Counted from the first letter of the stretch, positions 1 to 7,521 are shown. The stretch is 64,000 nucleotides of DNA from an uncultured Eubacterium sp. (GCA_934320655.1 CAKRFN010000003.1:124001-188000); one strand, 5' to 3'. Translations and numbers: made by a program. The notes: generated by a model not told the origin, from the letters alone.

Positions 1-1889
1 GCCGGTTTCAAGTCCAGCTTAAGGAGCATCCAGCTTCCTTTTTTCATGGTTGCCTTCTTCTTATTCAGACGAATTGCTTTCGCTTTTACTTCCTCTTTTA
101 CAACCGTTACTTTGACTGACGCTGTTTTGCCGCTTGCGGTCTTTATGGTAATGACCGCAGAGCCGGTCTTTTTCGCTTTGAGTTTTCCGTTCTTTACAGT
201 TACAACAGACGGGTTGGAACTCTCATAGCTGACGATACCACCGCTACCTTCCGGTGTCAATTTTATTTTTAACTTACGGTCCTGACCTTTTACCAGAGAT
301 ACTCTTTTTGTATTGACGATAAGCTTTTGTGTACCGCCTTTTGTATCGCCGCTGTCGGGTTTTTCCGTATTGCCGGTATCTTCACTGTTATCTTTTCCGC
401 TGTCCGGTTTTGTGACAGTATTTCCGGAACCTGCTCCGCCCCCACCTGGTGTAGTCGTATGATCCGAATTATTTGTGCCGGAATCCGACGCTTTTTTCAC
501 CAGTTTACCAGCTGCTTGTTCCACTGCCTGAATAGCTGCGTTGATTTCGTCAAGTGAGGAACGCTCGGTCAGTGCAGATGCATCATCAAGCACTTTCTGA
601 TATGCTTTCCAGCTTTCCGTCGTATAATCGCTCGCAACGTATCCGGCATTTTTCGCCTGAATCAGCGCACTTTGTAATGCTGCAAATGCCTGTTCCTTTT
701 CACTTCCGCTCTTTATTACAAGCACACTCAGCGCTTTTTTCAACGCATCCAATGCATTTTGGCATTCCTCTGCCGTAGCGTCCGTATCGTCTGCAACACT
801 CTGCGCCAGAAGGAGAATGTTTTTGTAATCATGCCAGCTCTTATTCGTATAATCGGCTGCCTTTAAGCCTTTTGCAGAGATCTCCTTCAAGGCATCGGAC
901 AGTTCCTTTCTTGCTTTTAAAACCAGTGTGGTTTTCAGCTGGTTTGCTGCATTTAAAAGCTGTTCTGCCGTCACATTTTTGATCTTTGCTGCCACTTTTG
1001 CCTGTTCTTCTGCTTCTTTATAGCTCTGGTAGCTTTCCTGCGTGTAATCGTTTTTCTGACAGCTTTGTGCTTTCTTGAGCTCCAACGCAAGTTCGAGTGT
1101 TCCTGCATTTAACTGTCCTAACAGTTCTGCCAGTGATTCTGCCTGCCCCAGCTCTTCGTTCGCTTTCACCAGATCTGCTGCCCCTGTTGCTCTTATGGCA
1201 ACAGCATCCGCACTGTCAAACGCACTCTTTACCATTTTATATCCTTCTGCCGTATAAGGGCTCGGATTTTCTGACAGTTTTCCGGAAATCTTCTTCAATG
1301 TCTCTGCCAGATCTGCTGCGGCTGCTGCGCGTTCGCATCTGTTATCCAGCTCAAGCTGGATCTCATAAATTTCCTTTTTTACAGTCAGATCTGCCGTATT
1401 TGCGCGAGTATAAGCCTCCTTCAGTGCAGTTACAGCATTATCAAAACCTTTTTTCCCGTTTGCAGTGGAATCCATTTCTGTATTTGCATATTTTTCCAGC
1501 ACTTGTTTTGCATCTGCAATAAAAATCAGTTTTTCCAGTGCCGCTTCCAGTTTTTTGCCTGCCGCATTGACAGAGGACTGCAGCTCTGCAATTTGCCCCT
1601 GTGACATCTGACTTCCGTCTGTCGCTTCTGCCTTGCTTATCATAGCTTCTGCATTCGCAACGGCAGCTTCCAGACCGGAGTTCTGATAACTCTTTTCGCT
1701 ATAATCTTCTTTGTTAAGGTCATTTGCCTGTGCAACCAGTTCCCGAATGCGTGCCGTATAGATTTCTTCATCTGCCGGCTCATCAACTTCCGGAAGTTCT
1801 TCTGCACCGAGGTTCTGTCCTTTTTTATTTTCATCTGCCACACCGACGGATAAGGTTGATCGCACCCCAGATACCAAGACCTGCTCCAA
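1..1889 (-). CDS. FIVAR/Big_2 cell-surface protein, truncated at the 5' end and running off the window
   Basis: One minus-strand frame stays open from about 1901 to the window edge. It encodes several alpha-helical FIVAR-like repeats, each with a motif like DYTNKSWHDYKN or DYTTESWKAYQKVL, then a Gly/Ser/Thr-rich linker (TTPGGGGAGSG) and Big_2 Ig-like domains (VSLVKGQ, SVVTVKNGKLKAKKTGSA). Such proteins are usually secreted and bind cell wall or glycans. No ATG or normal signal peptide precedes the mature-like start GVADENKKG; only TTG or GTG codons are available at 1839-1889, and the frame enters directly from an unrelated DUF5688 gene read in another frame. I read this as a 5'-truncated gene; the C-terminus lies outside the window. 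It may be unexpressed or translated from a cryptic start. Confidence 0.7.
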   Translation of the reverse strand, partial: MEQVLVSGVRSTLSVGVADENKKGQNLGAEELPEVDEPADEEIYTARIRELVAQANDLNKEDYSEKSYQNSGLEAAVANAEAMISKAEATDGSQMSQGQIAELQSSVNAAGKKLEAALEKLIFIADAKQVLEKYANTEMDSTANGKKGFDNAVTALKEAYTRANTADLTVKKEIYEIQLELDNRCERAAAAADLAETLKKISGKLSENPSPYTAEGYKMVKSAFDSADAVAIRATGAADLVKANEELGQAESLAELLGQLNAGTLELALELKKAQSCQKNDYTQESYQSYKEAEEQAKVAAKIKNVTAEQLLNAANQLKTTLVLKARKELSDALKEISAKGLKAADYTNKSWHDYKNILLLAQSVADDTDATAEECQNALDALKKALSVLVIKSGSEKEQAFAALQSALIQAKNAGYVASDYTTESWKAYQKVLDDASALTERSSLDEINAAIQAVEQAAGKLVKKASDSGTNNSDHTTTPGGGGAGSGNTVTKPDSGKDNSEDTGNTEKPDSGDTKGGTQKLIVNTKRVSLVKGQDRKLKIKLTPEGSGGIVSYESSNPSVVTVKNGKLKAKKTGSAVITIKTASGKTASVKVTVVKEEVKAKAIRLNKKKATMKKGSWMLLKLDLKP

Positions 1890-2095
1890 GAAACACCGTT
1901 CTCATATGCTTCAAAGAAGCGGTCCATGTTAAGGTTCACACCCACATGACTTCCTTCCGGCGTAATAGTCAATGCTTCGTAACTCTCATTCATCTTTTCG
2001 ACTGTATTGGTAGTCACAGCTGCATCAATGCCCCTATCATAAAGGGCTTTACCTACGTCCTCTGTAAACTGTTCTTTGAAATTTTCAAAATCCAT
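1640..2095 (-). pseudogene. DUF5688-like gene, N-terminal remnant fused out of frame to a surface-protein gene
   Basis: The reading frame starts at ATG 2095 behind a GAGAGG ribosome site. Its first ~65 residues (MDFENFKEQFTEDV..., EKMNESYEALTITPEG, NLNMDRFFEAYENG) look like the start of DUF5688 proteins, which are common in Clostridia mobile elements and have no known function. After YENGV, near 1900, similarity stops and the frame reads nonsense in the wrong frame of the FIVAR gene until a stop at 1640. The full family protein is several hundred residues, so most of the gene is gone. An upstream start at 2200 is open but would run through two terminator-like hairpins, so I prefer 2095. Confidence 0.6.
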
Positions 2096-2111
2096 CTTTC
2101 TACCTCTCTTA

Positions 2112-2130
2112 TTCTTATTTTGTTGTTCCG
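2112..2130 (-). promoter_or_regulatory. leader box shared with the 8495-8959 gene
   Basis: On the minus strand this reads CGGAACAACAAAATAAGAA just after a terminator-like hairpin and just before the RBS of the DUF5688 remnant. A near copy (CGGAACAAAATAAGAA) occupies the same place in front of the DUF6075-type gene at 8976-8991. The shared order hairpin, T-run, box, RBS, gene suggests a common control leader; function is inferred. Confidence 0.45.
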
Positions 2131-2149
2131 AGTCGTCACCCGGTTTCGG

Positions 2150-2194
2150 GCAAAAGAAAAGCGCCAGACCTACTCTCCCAAGTAAGCTGACGCT
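2150..2194 (-). terminator. terminator or attenuator in DUF5688 leader
   Basis: On the minus strand, AGCGTCAG (2187-2194) pairs with CTGGCGCT (2160-2167, one G-U pair) and is followed by TTTTCTTTTG. It lies between any upstream promoter and the DUF5688 start, so it could attenuate that gene. Confidence 0.5.
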
Positions 2195-2215
2195 AAACAT
2201 TTGTATTCATTTGCA

Positions 2216-2254
2216 AAAGAAAAACGAGGGAAGTTTTCTTGACCTCTCTCGTTT
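2216..2254 (-). terminator. second terminator-like hairpin of the same leader
   Basis: On the minus strand AAACGAG (2248-2254) pairs with CTCGTTT (2222-2228), with extra G-C pairs inside, followed by TTTTTCTTTTG. It is tandem with the hairpin at 2150-2194, and both T-runs share the sequence TTTTCTTTTGC. Confidence 0.5.
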
Positions 2255-2295
2255 GCCCATGATAATAATATCACACCTAAAAACAGAATAAAAGT

Positions 2296-2364
2296 GACCG
2301 GATATCGACCAAATATCGACAAAACATTGACCGATTATCTACCAAATATTGACCCAATATCGAC
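2296..2364. repeat. six tandem 11-bp direct repeats (iteron-like array)
   Basis: Units begin at 2296, 2307, 2318, 2329, 2340 and 2351, with a further GAC at 2362. They read GACCGGATATC, GACCAAATATC, GACAAAACATT, GACCGATTATC, TACCAAATATT and GACCCAATATC. The spacing is about one helical turn, so a protein could bind every copy on one DNA face, as at replication or partition iterons. The array sits directly after the stop codon at 2366, in a region with no gene. Neighbouring ParA/ParB/RepA_N genes make a partition or replication role plausible. Confidence 0.7.
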
Positions 2365-2365
2365 A

Positions 2366-2695
2366 TCACGCCAAAACGCCATAGGAACGACCAATCATAA
2401 ATGAAATGAGTCTATCCTTAACAATGGAAATGAATGCATGTGCTACACCAACAGCTGCAATCACAATTCCTTCCACTACAACCATGATACTAAATCCCCA
2501 CATTTGATTCCATTCCTTGTTGTATATAATGAGACATAAGATAGCTACCAACAACAAGTTATACAATCCAATAAAGAATCCACTGATATTCTCAGCTGCA
2601 TTCAAAATCCCTTCTAGTCCAAATAATAAAATAACAATAGGAAGTGCCAATACTCTAAAAGGTAGCTTAAATAAAAACAATAATGCACTCTTCAT
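2366..2695 (-). CDS. small membrane protein of the mobile element
   Basis: This is a 109-residue protein of unknown function. An N-terminal hydrophobic stretch (about residues 5-35), a strong central helix (LLLVAILCLIIY, about 47-60) and a third (MVVVEGIVIAAVGVAHAF, about 70-90) predict an inner-membrane protein with about three segments. It starts three bases after the stop of the gene at 2699-3265, so the two are co-transcribed and probably coupled. Similar small membrane genes occur in conjugative elements of gut Firmicutes, but I do not recognise a named family. The stop codon abuts the 11-bp repeat array. Confidence 0.65.
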   Translation of the reverse strand: MKSALLFLFKLPFRVLALPIVILLFGLEGILNAAENISGFFIGLYNLLLVAILCLIIYNKEWNQMWGFSIMVVVEGIVIAAVGVAHAFISIVKDRLISFMIGRSYGVLA

Positions 2696-2698
2696 AAC

Positions 2699-3265
2699 CT
2701 ACTCCCTCCCCATTTTGTCACGATAAGTATTCATTCTCTTGAACCTTGCATATTCTACAAGAAGCTTCTTTACTTCTCTCTTGGTTCTGGCATTTATAAC
2801 AGCCTCTTCCTTGGACACTGTCATACTGTTACAGAAAACCTCTACACAAAGCTTAAGTGCTTCCACATCGGACATTTCTTCACTGTCTGTATGCTCCAAT
2901 TCCTCCACCGAAAACTGTGTATTTCTAAATAAGGTATTGTTATAGATAAAGAGCCGAAATAATCTCTGCCCCTCATCCGGGAACAGTTCCTGATCCACTC
3001 GAAGCAATTCTCTTGTAAAACCTGCTAAGGACTTACTTGCCATTTCTAACTTGCTCTCACTGGTAAGCTTGACCTTAATATAGTAATCTCCAATTTCAAT
3101 AATCTCCAAATGCCTACCAGTTCTCTTATAGCTCTGGCTGTTATTCACATAATTGCAAGCATGTTCAAAAATAGGAACCCCGGCATATTTCTTCTTTGCC
3201 ACATCGGAGAACTTCTCCTTGCAATCCTTATTGGCCGCTCTTAGCTCAAAATATCTGATATCCAT
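2699..3265 (-). CDS. hypothetical protein of the mobile element
   Basis: A 188-residue soluble protein with no recognised domain and no signal peptide or membrane helix. It is charged and mixed alpha/beta; the C-terminus is Lys/Arg rich (TKREVKKLLVEYARFKR), which could contact nucleic acid. It begins behind a well-placed ribosome site (GGAGGCGATTCT before the ATG) and is followed three bases later by the small membrane protein gene, forming a two-gene unit. Its place between the ParA/RepA module and the iteron array suggests an element maintenance or transfer role, but nothing in the sequence proves it. Confidence 0.6.
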   Translation of the reverse strand: MDIRYFELRAANKDCKEKFSDVAKKKYAGVPIFEHACNYVNNSQSYKRTGRHLEIIEIGDYYIKVKLTSESKLEMASKSLAGFTRELLRVDQELFPDEGQRLFRLFIYNNTLFRNTQFSVEELEHTDSEEMSDVEALKLCVEVFCNSMTVSKEEAVINARTKREVKKLLVEYARFKRMNTYRDKMGRE

Positions 3266-3378
3266 AGAATCGCCTCCTTGTTTACACTTTCAATTTGTGT
3301 ACTCACTTTATTATTAAATTCATTCTATAACGTTCTATGGATTTTTGCAAGCACATTTTTTGTGTGTACACAAAACCT

Positions 3379-3418
3379 CTTAACAATAGCCAGACATTAC
3401 TGCCTGGCTATTGTTAAG
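3379..3418. repeat. perfect 15-bp inverted repeat (hairpin)
   Basis: CTTAACAATAGCCAG (3379-3393) and its exact complement CTGGCTATTGTTAAG (3404-3418) are separated by 10 bases. It lies in the 205-bp gap between the HEPN gene and the 188-residue gene. On the minus strand it follows the HEPN gene end, so it may be a terminator, although the following T-run (AGAGGTTTTGTG) is weak. No gene was found in the rest of the gap. Confidence 0.6.
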
Positions 3419-3470
3419 GTTATTCAATTCAAGTTAAAATATGTGGACTTGACGAGGCATACAACTTACC

Positions 3471-4985
3471 TTAATCAAATTTAAAATTTCGAAATCCAAC
3501 TGCTGTTCCTATATAATCAGATTTATCAATAATAAATTTTTCTTCTATATGTCCAACAATTTTAACGTAGCATTCCTGGCTACCATTATCATAATATTCA
3601 TGATCTGAGTATGTCTGTGTAGAAAATGTAACGTCAAATACAAGAGTTATACTTTGCCCAGATATAACCACAGTTTCCAGTTGCTCAACTGTGATATCAT
3701 CCACTCGGTCTATGGTTCCCCACTCTCCAAATTCCCCGATGAGTTCTTGATACAATTCCTCATTCCATATTTCTTGATATACTTCATCAAACAATGTTGC
3801 ATCTTCAATTACATCTCGAATACTCTTATCAAGCTTTTCTATATTTGCATTATTATACCAAGCATTTTTTTCGAACCAGCCAAGCAGTGTTATATATATT
3901 AAATCAACAGAATCCGCTTGTAAATCATCAATATATATATTCTTTAGTAATTCTGCTCTTTTCTTCGTCCCTGTAATCATGACAAGCACATCTACAATCT
4001 TATTCATACAATACAACACCGAAAAAATGTCATTGTTATTATCAAAAGATTTTCTATTTAGAATTTCATGTATTGCATCCTCCTCAAAGGCAATGTATCC
4101 TTGATTACTTACAAGACCATATACATACAAGGTTGCATTAACTAAGTATTCCTTGATAATATCCTGGATATTATTTGTTCTTTTGATTACATTTTTGATT
4201 TCTTCACTCATTTTTATTCTTTCAGCATAAAAAACGAGCAAATCACAAATTTCCTGTTTAAGATAGGACATATATGTAATGTAGTATTCATCGTCTATAT
4301 TGTAAAACATATCTTCTTTGGTTACGATAACATTCAATAGAGATAGAGTTAATTCCAAATGTCTGATTTCATTTCCGGTCAAACTCTCATAATCTCTATT
4401 TGAGTATAGCTCCAACAAATTAGATATCATAGTAATACGCCATGCCACGTTATTACCTATAAGCTTTTGCAATATTTTCTTATACTTATCAGATTCAACA
4501 AAATTATCAAAGCATTTCTTTTCCTCTTCATTTAAATGCTTTTGTAATATTGCAGTAACAATTGGCGTAAGTGTTACTACGATTTGCTCTACCTCTTCTA
4601 CCGATAATGCAACTTCATTATGTGTTAATGCATTCCTTAGTTTGTTCAGATATAAAAAACCATTATAAGCATACGGATCAATCTGTTCATCAAAAATAAC
4701 AATTACTCTTCTAATGGTTTCATCAAAACTTACTGTATGTTCCGCATTTTCCTTTTGATTATTTTTTTTTCCAATTTTTCTATCAAAAGCTTCACTTACC
4801 AGATTATTTATATCCCTATATATCAAGCATTTACTTTTAGAATAAAGAATATGTTTAAACAGAACTTCAATTGAATGATGAAAATTAATAATAACAGCCT
4901 TTAGCTTAAATTCGTCTTCACTTCTTTTCTCTAATTCTAATATTGCTTTTTGGTAAGAATCAAAGCCATTTTCAAATCTATTCAT
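3471..4985 (-). CDS. HEPN-domain protein, last gene of an AT-rich cargo operon
   Basis: A 504-residue protein. Residues ~25-150 look like a HEPN domain: a helix with FHHSIEVLFKHIL (about 35-47) and a later helix carrying RNALTH (Arg117-His122), which fits the RX4-6H motif with a polar residue after Arg that is seen in HEPN ribonucleases of toxin-antitoxin and antiphage systems. The middle is long and helical. The last ~80 residues are beta-rich (ITLVFDVTF, ECYVKIVGHIEE) and resemble a small sensor-type domain. The start has GGAGG nine bases upstream. It is the distal gene of four co-directional genes from 6129. The region is far more AT-rich than the flanking housekeeping genes, pointing to transfer. 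An RNase, toxin or defence effector role is inferred from the motif only. Confidence 0.6.
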   Translation of the reverse strand: MNRFENGFDSYQKAILELEKRSEDEFKLKAVIINFHHSIEVLFKHILYSKSKCLIYRDINNLVSEAFDRKIGKKNNQKENAEHTVSFDETIRRVIVIFDEQIDPYAYNGFLYLNKLRNALTHNEVALSVEEVEQIVVTLTPIVTAILQKHLNEEEKKCFDNFVESDKYKKILQKLIGNNVAWRITMISNLLELYSNRDYESLTGNEIRHLELTLSLLNVIVTKEDMFYNIDDEYYITYMSYLKQEICDLLVFYAERIKMSEEIKNVIKRTNNIQDIIKEYLVNATLYVYGLVSNQGYIAFEEDAIHEILNRKSFDNNNDIFSVLYCMNKIVDVLVMITGTKKRAELLKNIYIDDLQADSVDLIYITLLGWFEKNAWYNNANIEKLDKSIRDVIEDATLFDEVYQEIWNEELYQELIGEFGEWGTIDRVDDITVEQLETVVISGQSITLVFDVTFSTQTYSDHEYYDNGSQECYVKIVGHIEEKFIIDKSDYIGTAVGFRNFKFD

Positions 4986-5055
4986 TAATCGTACCTCCTC
5001 TGAACATGCAGCACCTAACTAAATTTTCTATCCACTACTCTAAAGCACCTGTAAA

Positions 5056-5286
5056 TCACTTATCCGATTGCATAGCAATATGCCAAAAAAAATCTTTGTA
5101 TACATCATATGGGACAGATATATTTTTTGTAACCATCAACACATTCTCTCTTTGTTTTTGACAAATGTAGTTATCTAATCTTAACAAATAAATATCCTGT
5201 TGGCGAATAAGCTTATAACTCCTACAAATAAGCTGATATAAATAATACTGAAAATCCTCTTTGCTATTTAGCTCTAAGGTTTTCAT
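5056..5286 (-). CDS. hypothetical protein, third gene of the cargo operon
   Basis: About 76 residues, no recognised domain. It is rich in Tyr, Gln, Lys and Ile and probably alpha-helical (FQYYLYQLICRSYKLI). I chose ATG 5286 (MKTLELNSK) because AAAGGAG lies upstream of it; an in-frame ATG at 5328 exists but has no ribosome site. It sits between the 116-residue gene and the HEPN gene, with a 70-base gap to the latter. Its small size next to a putative toxin makes an antitoxin or adaptor role conceivable, but no sequence feature shows this. Confidence 0.5.
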   Translation of the reverse strand: MKTLELNSKEDFQYYLYQLICRSYKLIRQQDIYLLRLDNYICQKQRENVLMVTKNISVPYDVYKDFFWHIAMQSDK

Positions 5287-5330
5287 CTTTCTTTTTTCTC
5301 CTTTGTTCATCTTCGGCTCCATCGGCATAC

Positions 5331-5681
5331 TTATTTATAAAACGACAATTCAATTTGCACTGGATTTCCAAAATTATCATCAGTCTCTTGAATAATTATG
5401 CTTCCTATCGCATAACTCTTAAACACTTGAAACGTATTTGTATACCGCGGATGATAATCACGACAAAATTCGTCATCTCCACATATGTCTATTATAGATT
5501 CGTTAGTTTCAATTCTTGTTCCTATCTCGAGCAACTTACAAATATCTTTTCCACATTTATTTACAAGTACTCTTGCTTGATGATGAGCAGGATTACCTCC
5601 CTGCAATTTAACATAATCAATGTAATTTCTAATCACTTCTTGTGACGCACAAAACTGCTCTATTTCTTGTTTTTTTCTCAT
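5331..5681 (-). CDS. hypothetical protein, second gene of the cargo operon
   Basis: A 116-residue protein with no recognised family. The N-terminal half is helical (IEQFCASQEVIRNYIDYVKLQ), with a CGKDICKLLEIG segment, an acidic ICGDDEFCRDYHPRY patch and a beta-rich end (YAIGSIIIQETDD). It has four cysteines and two adjacent histidines, so metal binding is possible but unproven. The ATG follows GGGGGATAAGT, and the gene begins 13 bases after the stop of the first gene, supporting co-transcription. It is AT-rich like the rest of the operon. Confidence 0.5.
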   Translation of the reverse strand: MRKKQEIEQFCASQEVIRNYIDYVKLQGGNPAHHQARVLVNKCGKDICKLLEIGTRIETNESIIDICGDDEFCRDYHPRYTNTFQVFKSYAIGSIIIQETDDNFGNPVQIELSFYK

Positions 5682-5694
5682 ACTTATCCCCCAA

Positions 5695-6129
5695 TCACAT
5701 TAACACAGAATCAACTACTATAGTTAATTCCGCTACTATACTTTCATCTTTTGCATACACCGCACATGTCGAAAAATATTTCGAATTCGCTATTGCTGGA
5801 ATACGCGTGCGTTCTTCTAACTTGTCAGAAACCGGAACATATCCATACTTTCCAAGCACGAATTTGATAATACGCCCAACGTTTTGTCGCGCAGTTGCAT
5901 TAGCATCATTTTCGAAAACAACAACAGGAAATGTACTGTTTTCATCAAACTTGCTTTCCAAATCCCTAGCAATCAAAGTCAATGCAGGTAAACCTAATTC
6001 AGATGCTATGATCATTCTGTTTACAATTTCTGGCGATGCCAGATATTCAACCATCCGTTCTACACCTTTTTTAGTCCCGTTTTTGTCTACCATTTTTGTC
6101 CGATAAAGAAATTCTTGCACAATTGACAT
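5695..6129 (-). CDS. hypothetical protein, first gene of the cargo operon
   Basis: A 144-residue soluble protein of unknown function, mixed alpha/beta. It has a basic N-terminal part (YRTKMVDKNGTKKGVERM), a central helix (IIASELGLPALTLIARDLES) and a conserved-looking ending with ARQNVGRIIKFVLGKYGYVP and EERTRIPAIANSKYFS. GGAGG precedes the ATG. The promoter and operator-like palindrome at 6186-6237 lie directly upstream, so this is the leader gene of the four-gene operon ending in the HEPN protein. Confidence 0.55.
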   Translation of the reverse strand: MSIVQEFLYRTKMVDKNGTKKGVERMVEYLASPEIVNRMIIASELGLPALTLIARDLESKFDENSTFPVVVFENDANATARQNVGRIIKFVLGKYGYVPVSDKLEERTRIPAIANSKYFSTCAVYAKDESIVAELTIVVDSVLM

Positions 6130-6185
6130 CTAACATCCTCCTTTTAATGTATCAACACAACAACATTATTTTTAATAATGCAACT

Positions 6186-6237
6186 CATGTGTTACATTCG
6201 TCACTTTTAATGTAACATATGCGTTTCATAATGTCAA
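6186..6237 (-). promoter_or_regulatory. promoter with overlapping operator palindrome, cargo operon
   Basis: On the minus strand: TTGACA (6232-6237), 17 bases, then TACATT (6209-6214) as -10. The -10 lies inside an inverted repeat with 13-bp arms (6186-6198 CATGTGTTACATT and 6209-6221 AATGTAACATATG, one mismatch) around a 10-bp spacer. This is the geometry of a repressor operator. The -35 overlaps the stop codon of the RepA remnant. A second small palindrome (CATTATT-TTT-AATAATG, 6164-6180) is in the leader. Confidence 0.6.
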
Positions 6238-6662
6238 TAGCATTTATTCCTTACCAACTGTGGCATATCGTGATTTACCTCTGCCTGATAATACCCGCTA
6301 ATCGTCGTCGGCGCATTAAATAGTGCTGCTAACAGATATTTCTTGATATTGCGAACCTTTGATGTATTTCCCTTAAGGCAGTCCACCACATACTCAATAT
6401 GCCCGGAATGAAGCTTAAGGAATTTCGACTTCACCAGTTGTACCGGATATTCGTTTCTGGCAATTAAGACGGAGCCACTCTTACACAAAACAGTCTCAAG
6501 AATAAGGTCATAGATACCCTCAAGGAGTTCTCTGTCGTAAAGATACCTGTCACATAGAATCTCCCAATCCAAATTCTCTCTAATGATTTCTGCATAAGCT
6601 GTATACTCATCCAATCCGGCATCGCTATCTGCAGATGAGATTAGATAAGTATCACTATACTC

Positions 6663-6702
6663 AGTATTATTAATCTTAGTATTATTAATCTTAGTATTAT
6701 TA
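6663..6702 (-). repeat. 15-bp tandem repeat inside repA linker
   Basis: Plus strand AGTATTATTAATCTT occurs twice (6663-6677, 6678-6692) plus a partial third copy. On the coding strand it encodes repeated Asn-Asn-Thr-Lys-Ile units, a variable-length linker between the two RepA domains. Confidence 0.8.
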
Positions 6703-6716
6703 GTGTCCTTTTTGCA

Positions 6717-6855
6717 AACCTCTAGAGGTTGATTTTTGGGACTTCTTGAAGTTGGATTTTCAAACCTCTTGAAGTTTATTTTTCCAACCTCTGAAACGTT
6801 ATCCACAGAGTTTTCTTCTGTTTCAGAAGTTTGTTTTTCCAACCTCTGAACAGTT
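6717..6855. repeat. imperfect palindromic iterons inside repA, possible origin
   Basis: Units centred near 6723, 6746, 6769 and 6793 are 23 bp apart: AACCTCTAGAGGTT, ACTTCTTGAAGT, AACCTCTTGAAGTT, AACCTCTGAAACGTT. Two more units follow at about 6815-6829 (CTTCTGTTTCAGAAG) and 6841-6855. The AT-rich spacers are similar (GATTTTT, TTATTTTTCC). RepA_N plasmids such as pAD1 carry their iterons within the repA coding region, so this is a candidate origin. Confidence 0.55.
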
Positions 6856-7086
6856 TCTGCCCCCTCCATCATAAAATTCTTTACATAAATAATAGTCGGT
6901 TTTCCCTGACCCTGACGTTTCTTTTCAATCAATCCAAGACCGGACTCCGCATCCAGCTCCTTAATCGTATCTATAGCTTTATTCTTTTTGCAATTCAACA
7001 TCTCCATCGTATCCTCAACGGAAAAGTAGATATAAGCCCTGCCTCCCTCATCAATCCACTTATTTTTAATAGATAAGGACATTCTA

Positions 7087-7521
7087 TCAATCATCAATCC
7101 GTACAATACTTTTGCATGCCTTCGCTTTTTCGCTTGGAAGAATATCTTCTCTTTGAATATTGCTGTCCACCATGATAATCGTGGCTTCATCGTCCGTATA
7201 ATTACGAATAAACATCGGCATTGTTTCAAGTCCTACCAGTTCACACGCATGTCTCCTGCGATGTCCTGCAATAATTTCATAGCCGCCCTCAGCTCTTGGT
7301 CTTGCAATACCCGGCATCAATACTCCATGCTCTCTGACACTCTCCACAGTTTCCTGCATTTTTTCATCGTCCAGTACCTTAAATGGGTGACCTTTGAACT
7401 CATGCAGTTCTGATAATGCAATTTCCTGTACCTGCTCTATTCCTTCCTGTGGCTGTCCATCTCCGAATAAATCATCGAAGCTGTTCAGTTTTACCTTTGC
7501 GGCACTTCCTGTTTTATTCAT
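7087..7521 (-). pseudogene. parB: ParB-like partition protein, C-terminal half deleted
   Basis: 144 residues. The N-terminal ParB nuclease-type fold is clear: ALSELHEFKGHPFKVLDDEK, GVLMPGIARP, GYEIIAGHRRRHACE (ParB box) and VDSNIQREDILPSEKA. Family members continue for another ~150 residues with an HTH DNA-binding domain; here the frame ends six residues after the junction with the RepA frame near 7115. The protein therefore lacks the HTH and dimer domains and is unlikely to bind a centromere. The start at 7521 overlaps the end of parA by 8 bases, with GGAGG nine bases upstream. Confidence 0.75.

Larger units (their letters stand above)
6234..7094 (-). pseudogene. repA: RepA_N-type replication initiator missing its N-terminus
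   Basis: The frame from 7113 down encodes a RepA_N initiator: AKVLYGLMIDRMSLSIKNKW, AYIYFSVEDTMEMLNC and KAIDTIKELDAESGLGLIEK are the winged-helix part of the family, followed by an Asn/Thr-rich linker and a C-terminal helical domain ending at 6234. The usual first ~30 or more residues are absent. The sequence joins the ParB gene out of frame at about 7115. The first family-consistent ATG is 7094 (MIDRMSLS); it overlaps the ParB stop codon, so translational re-initiation is possible. Repeats inside the gene (6717-6855) may be its origin. I expect a non-functional or altered initiator. Confidence 0.7.

Noticed and set aside
1724..2185. Plus-strand frame of 153 codons as a gene
   Set aside because: Shadow of the DUF5688/FIVAR genes on the other strand, rich in Cys/His/Pro with no family likeness and no RBS.
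6663..6855. Repeats in repA as a CRISPR array
   Set aside because: The units are tandem or palindromic with constant AT-rich spacers and lie within a reading frame; no cas genes and no unique spacers.
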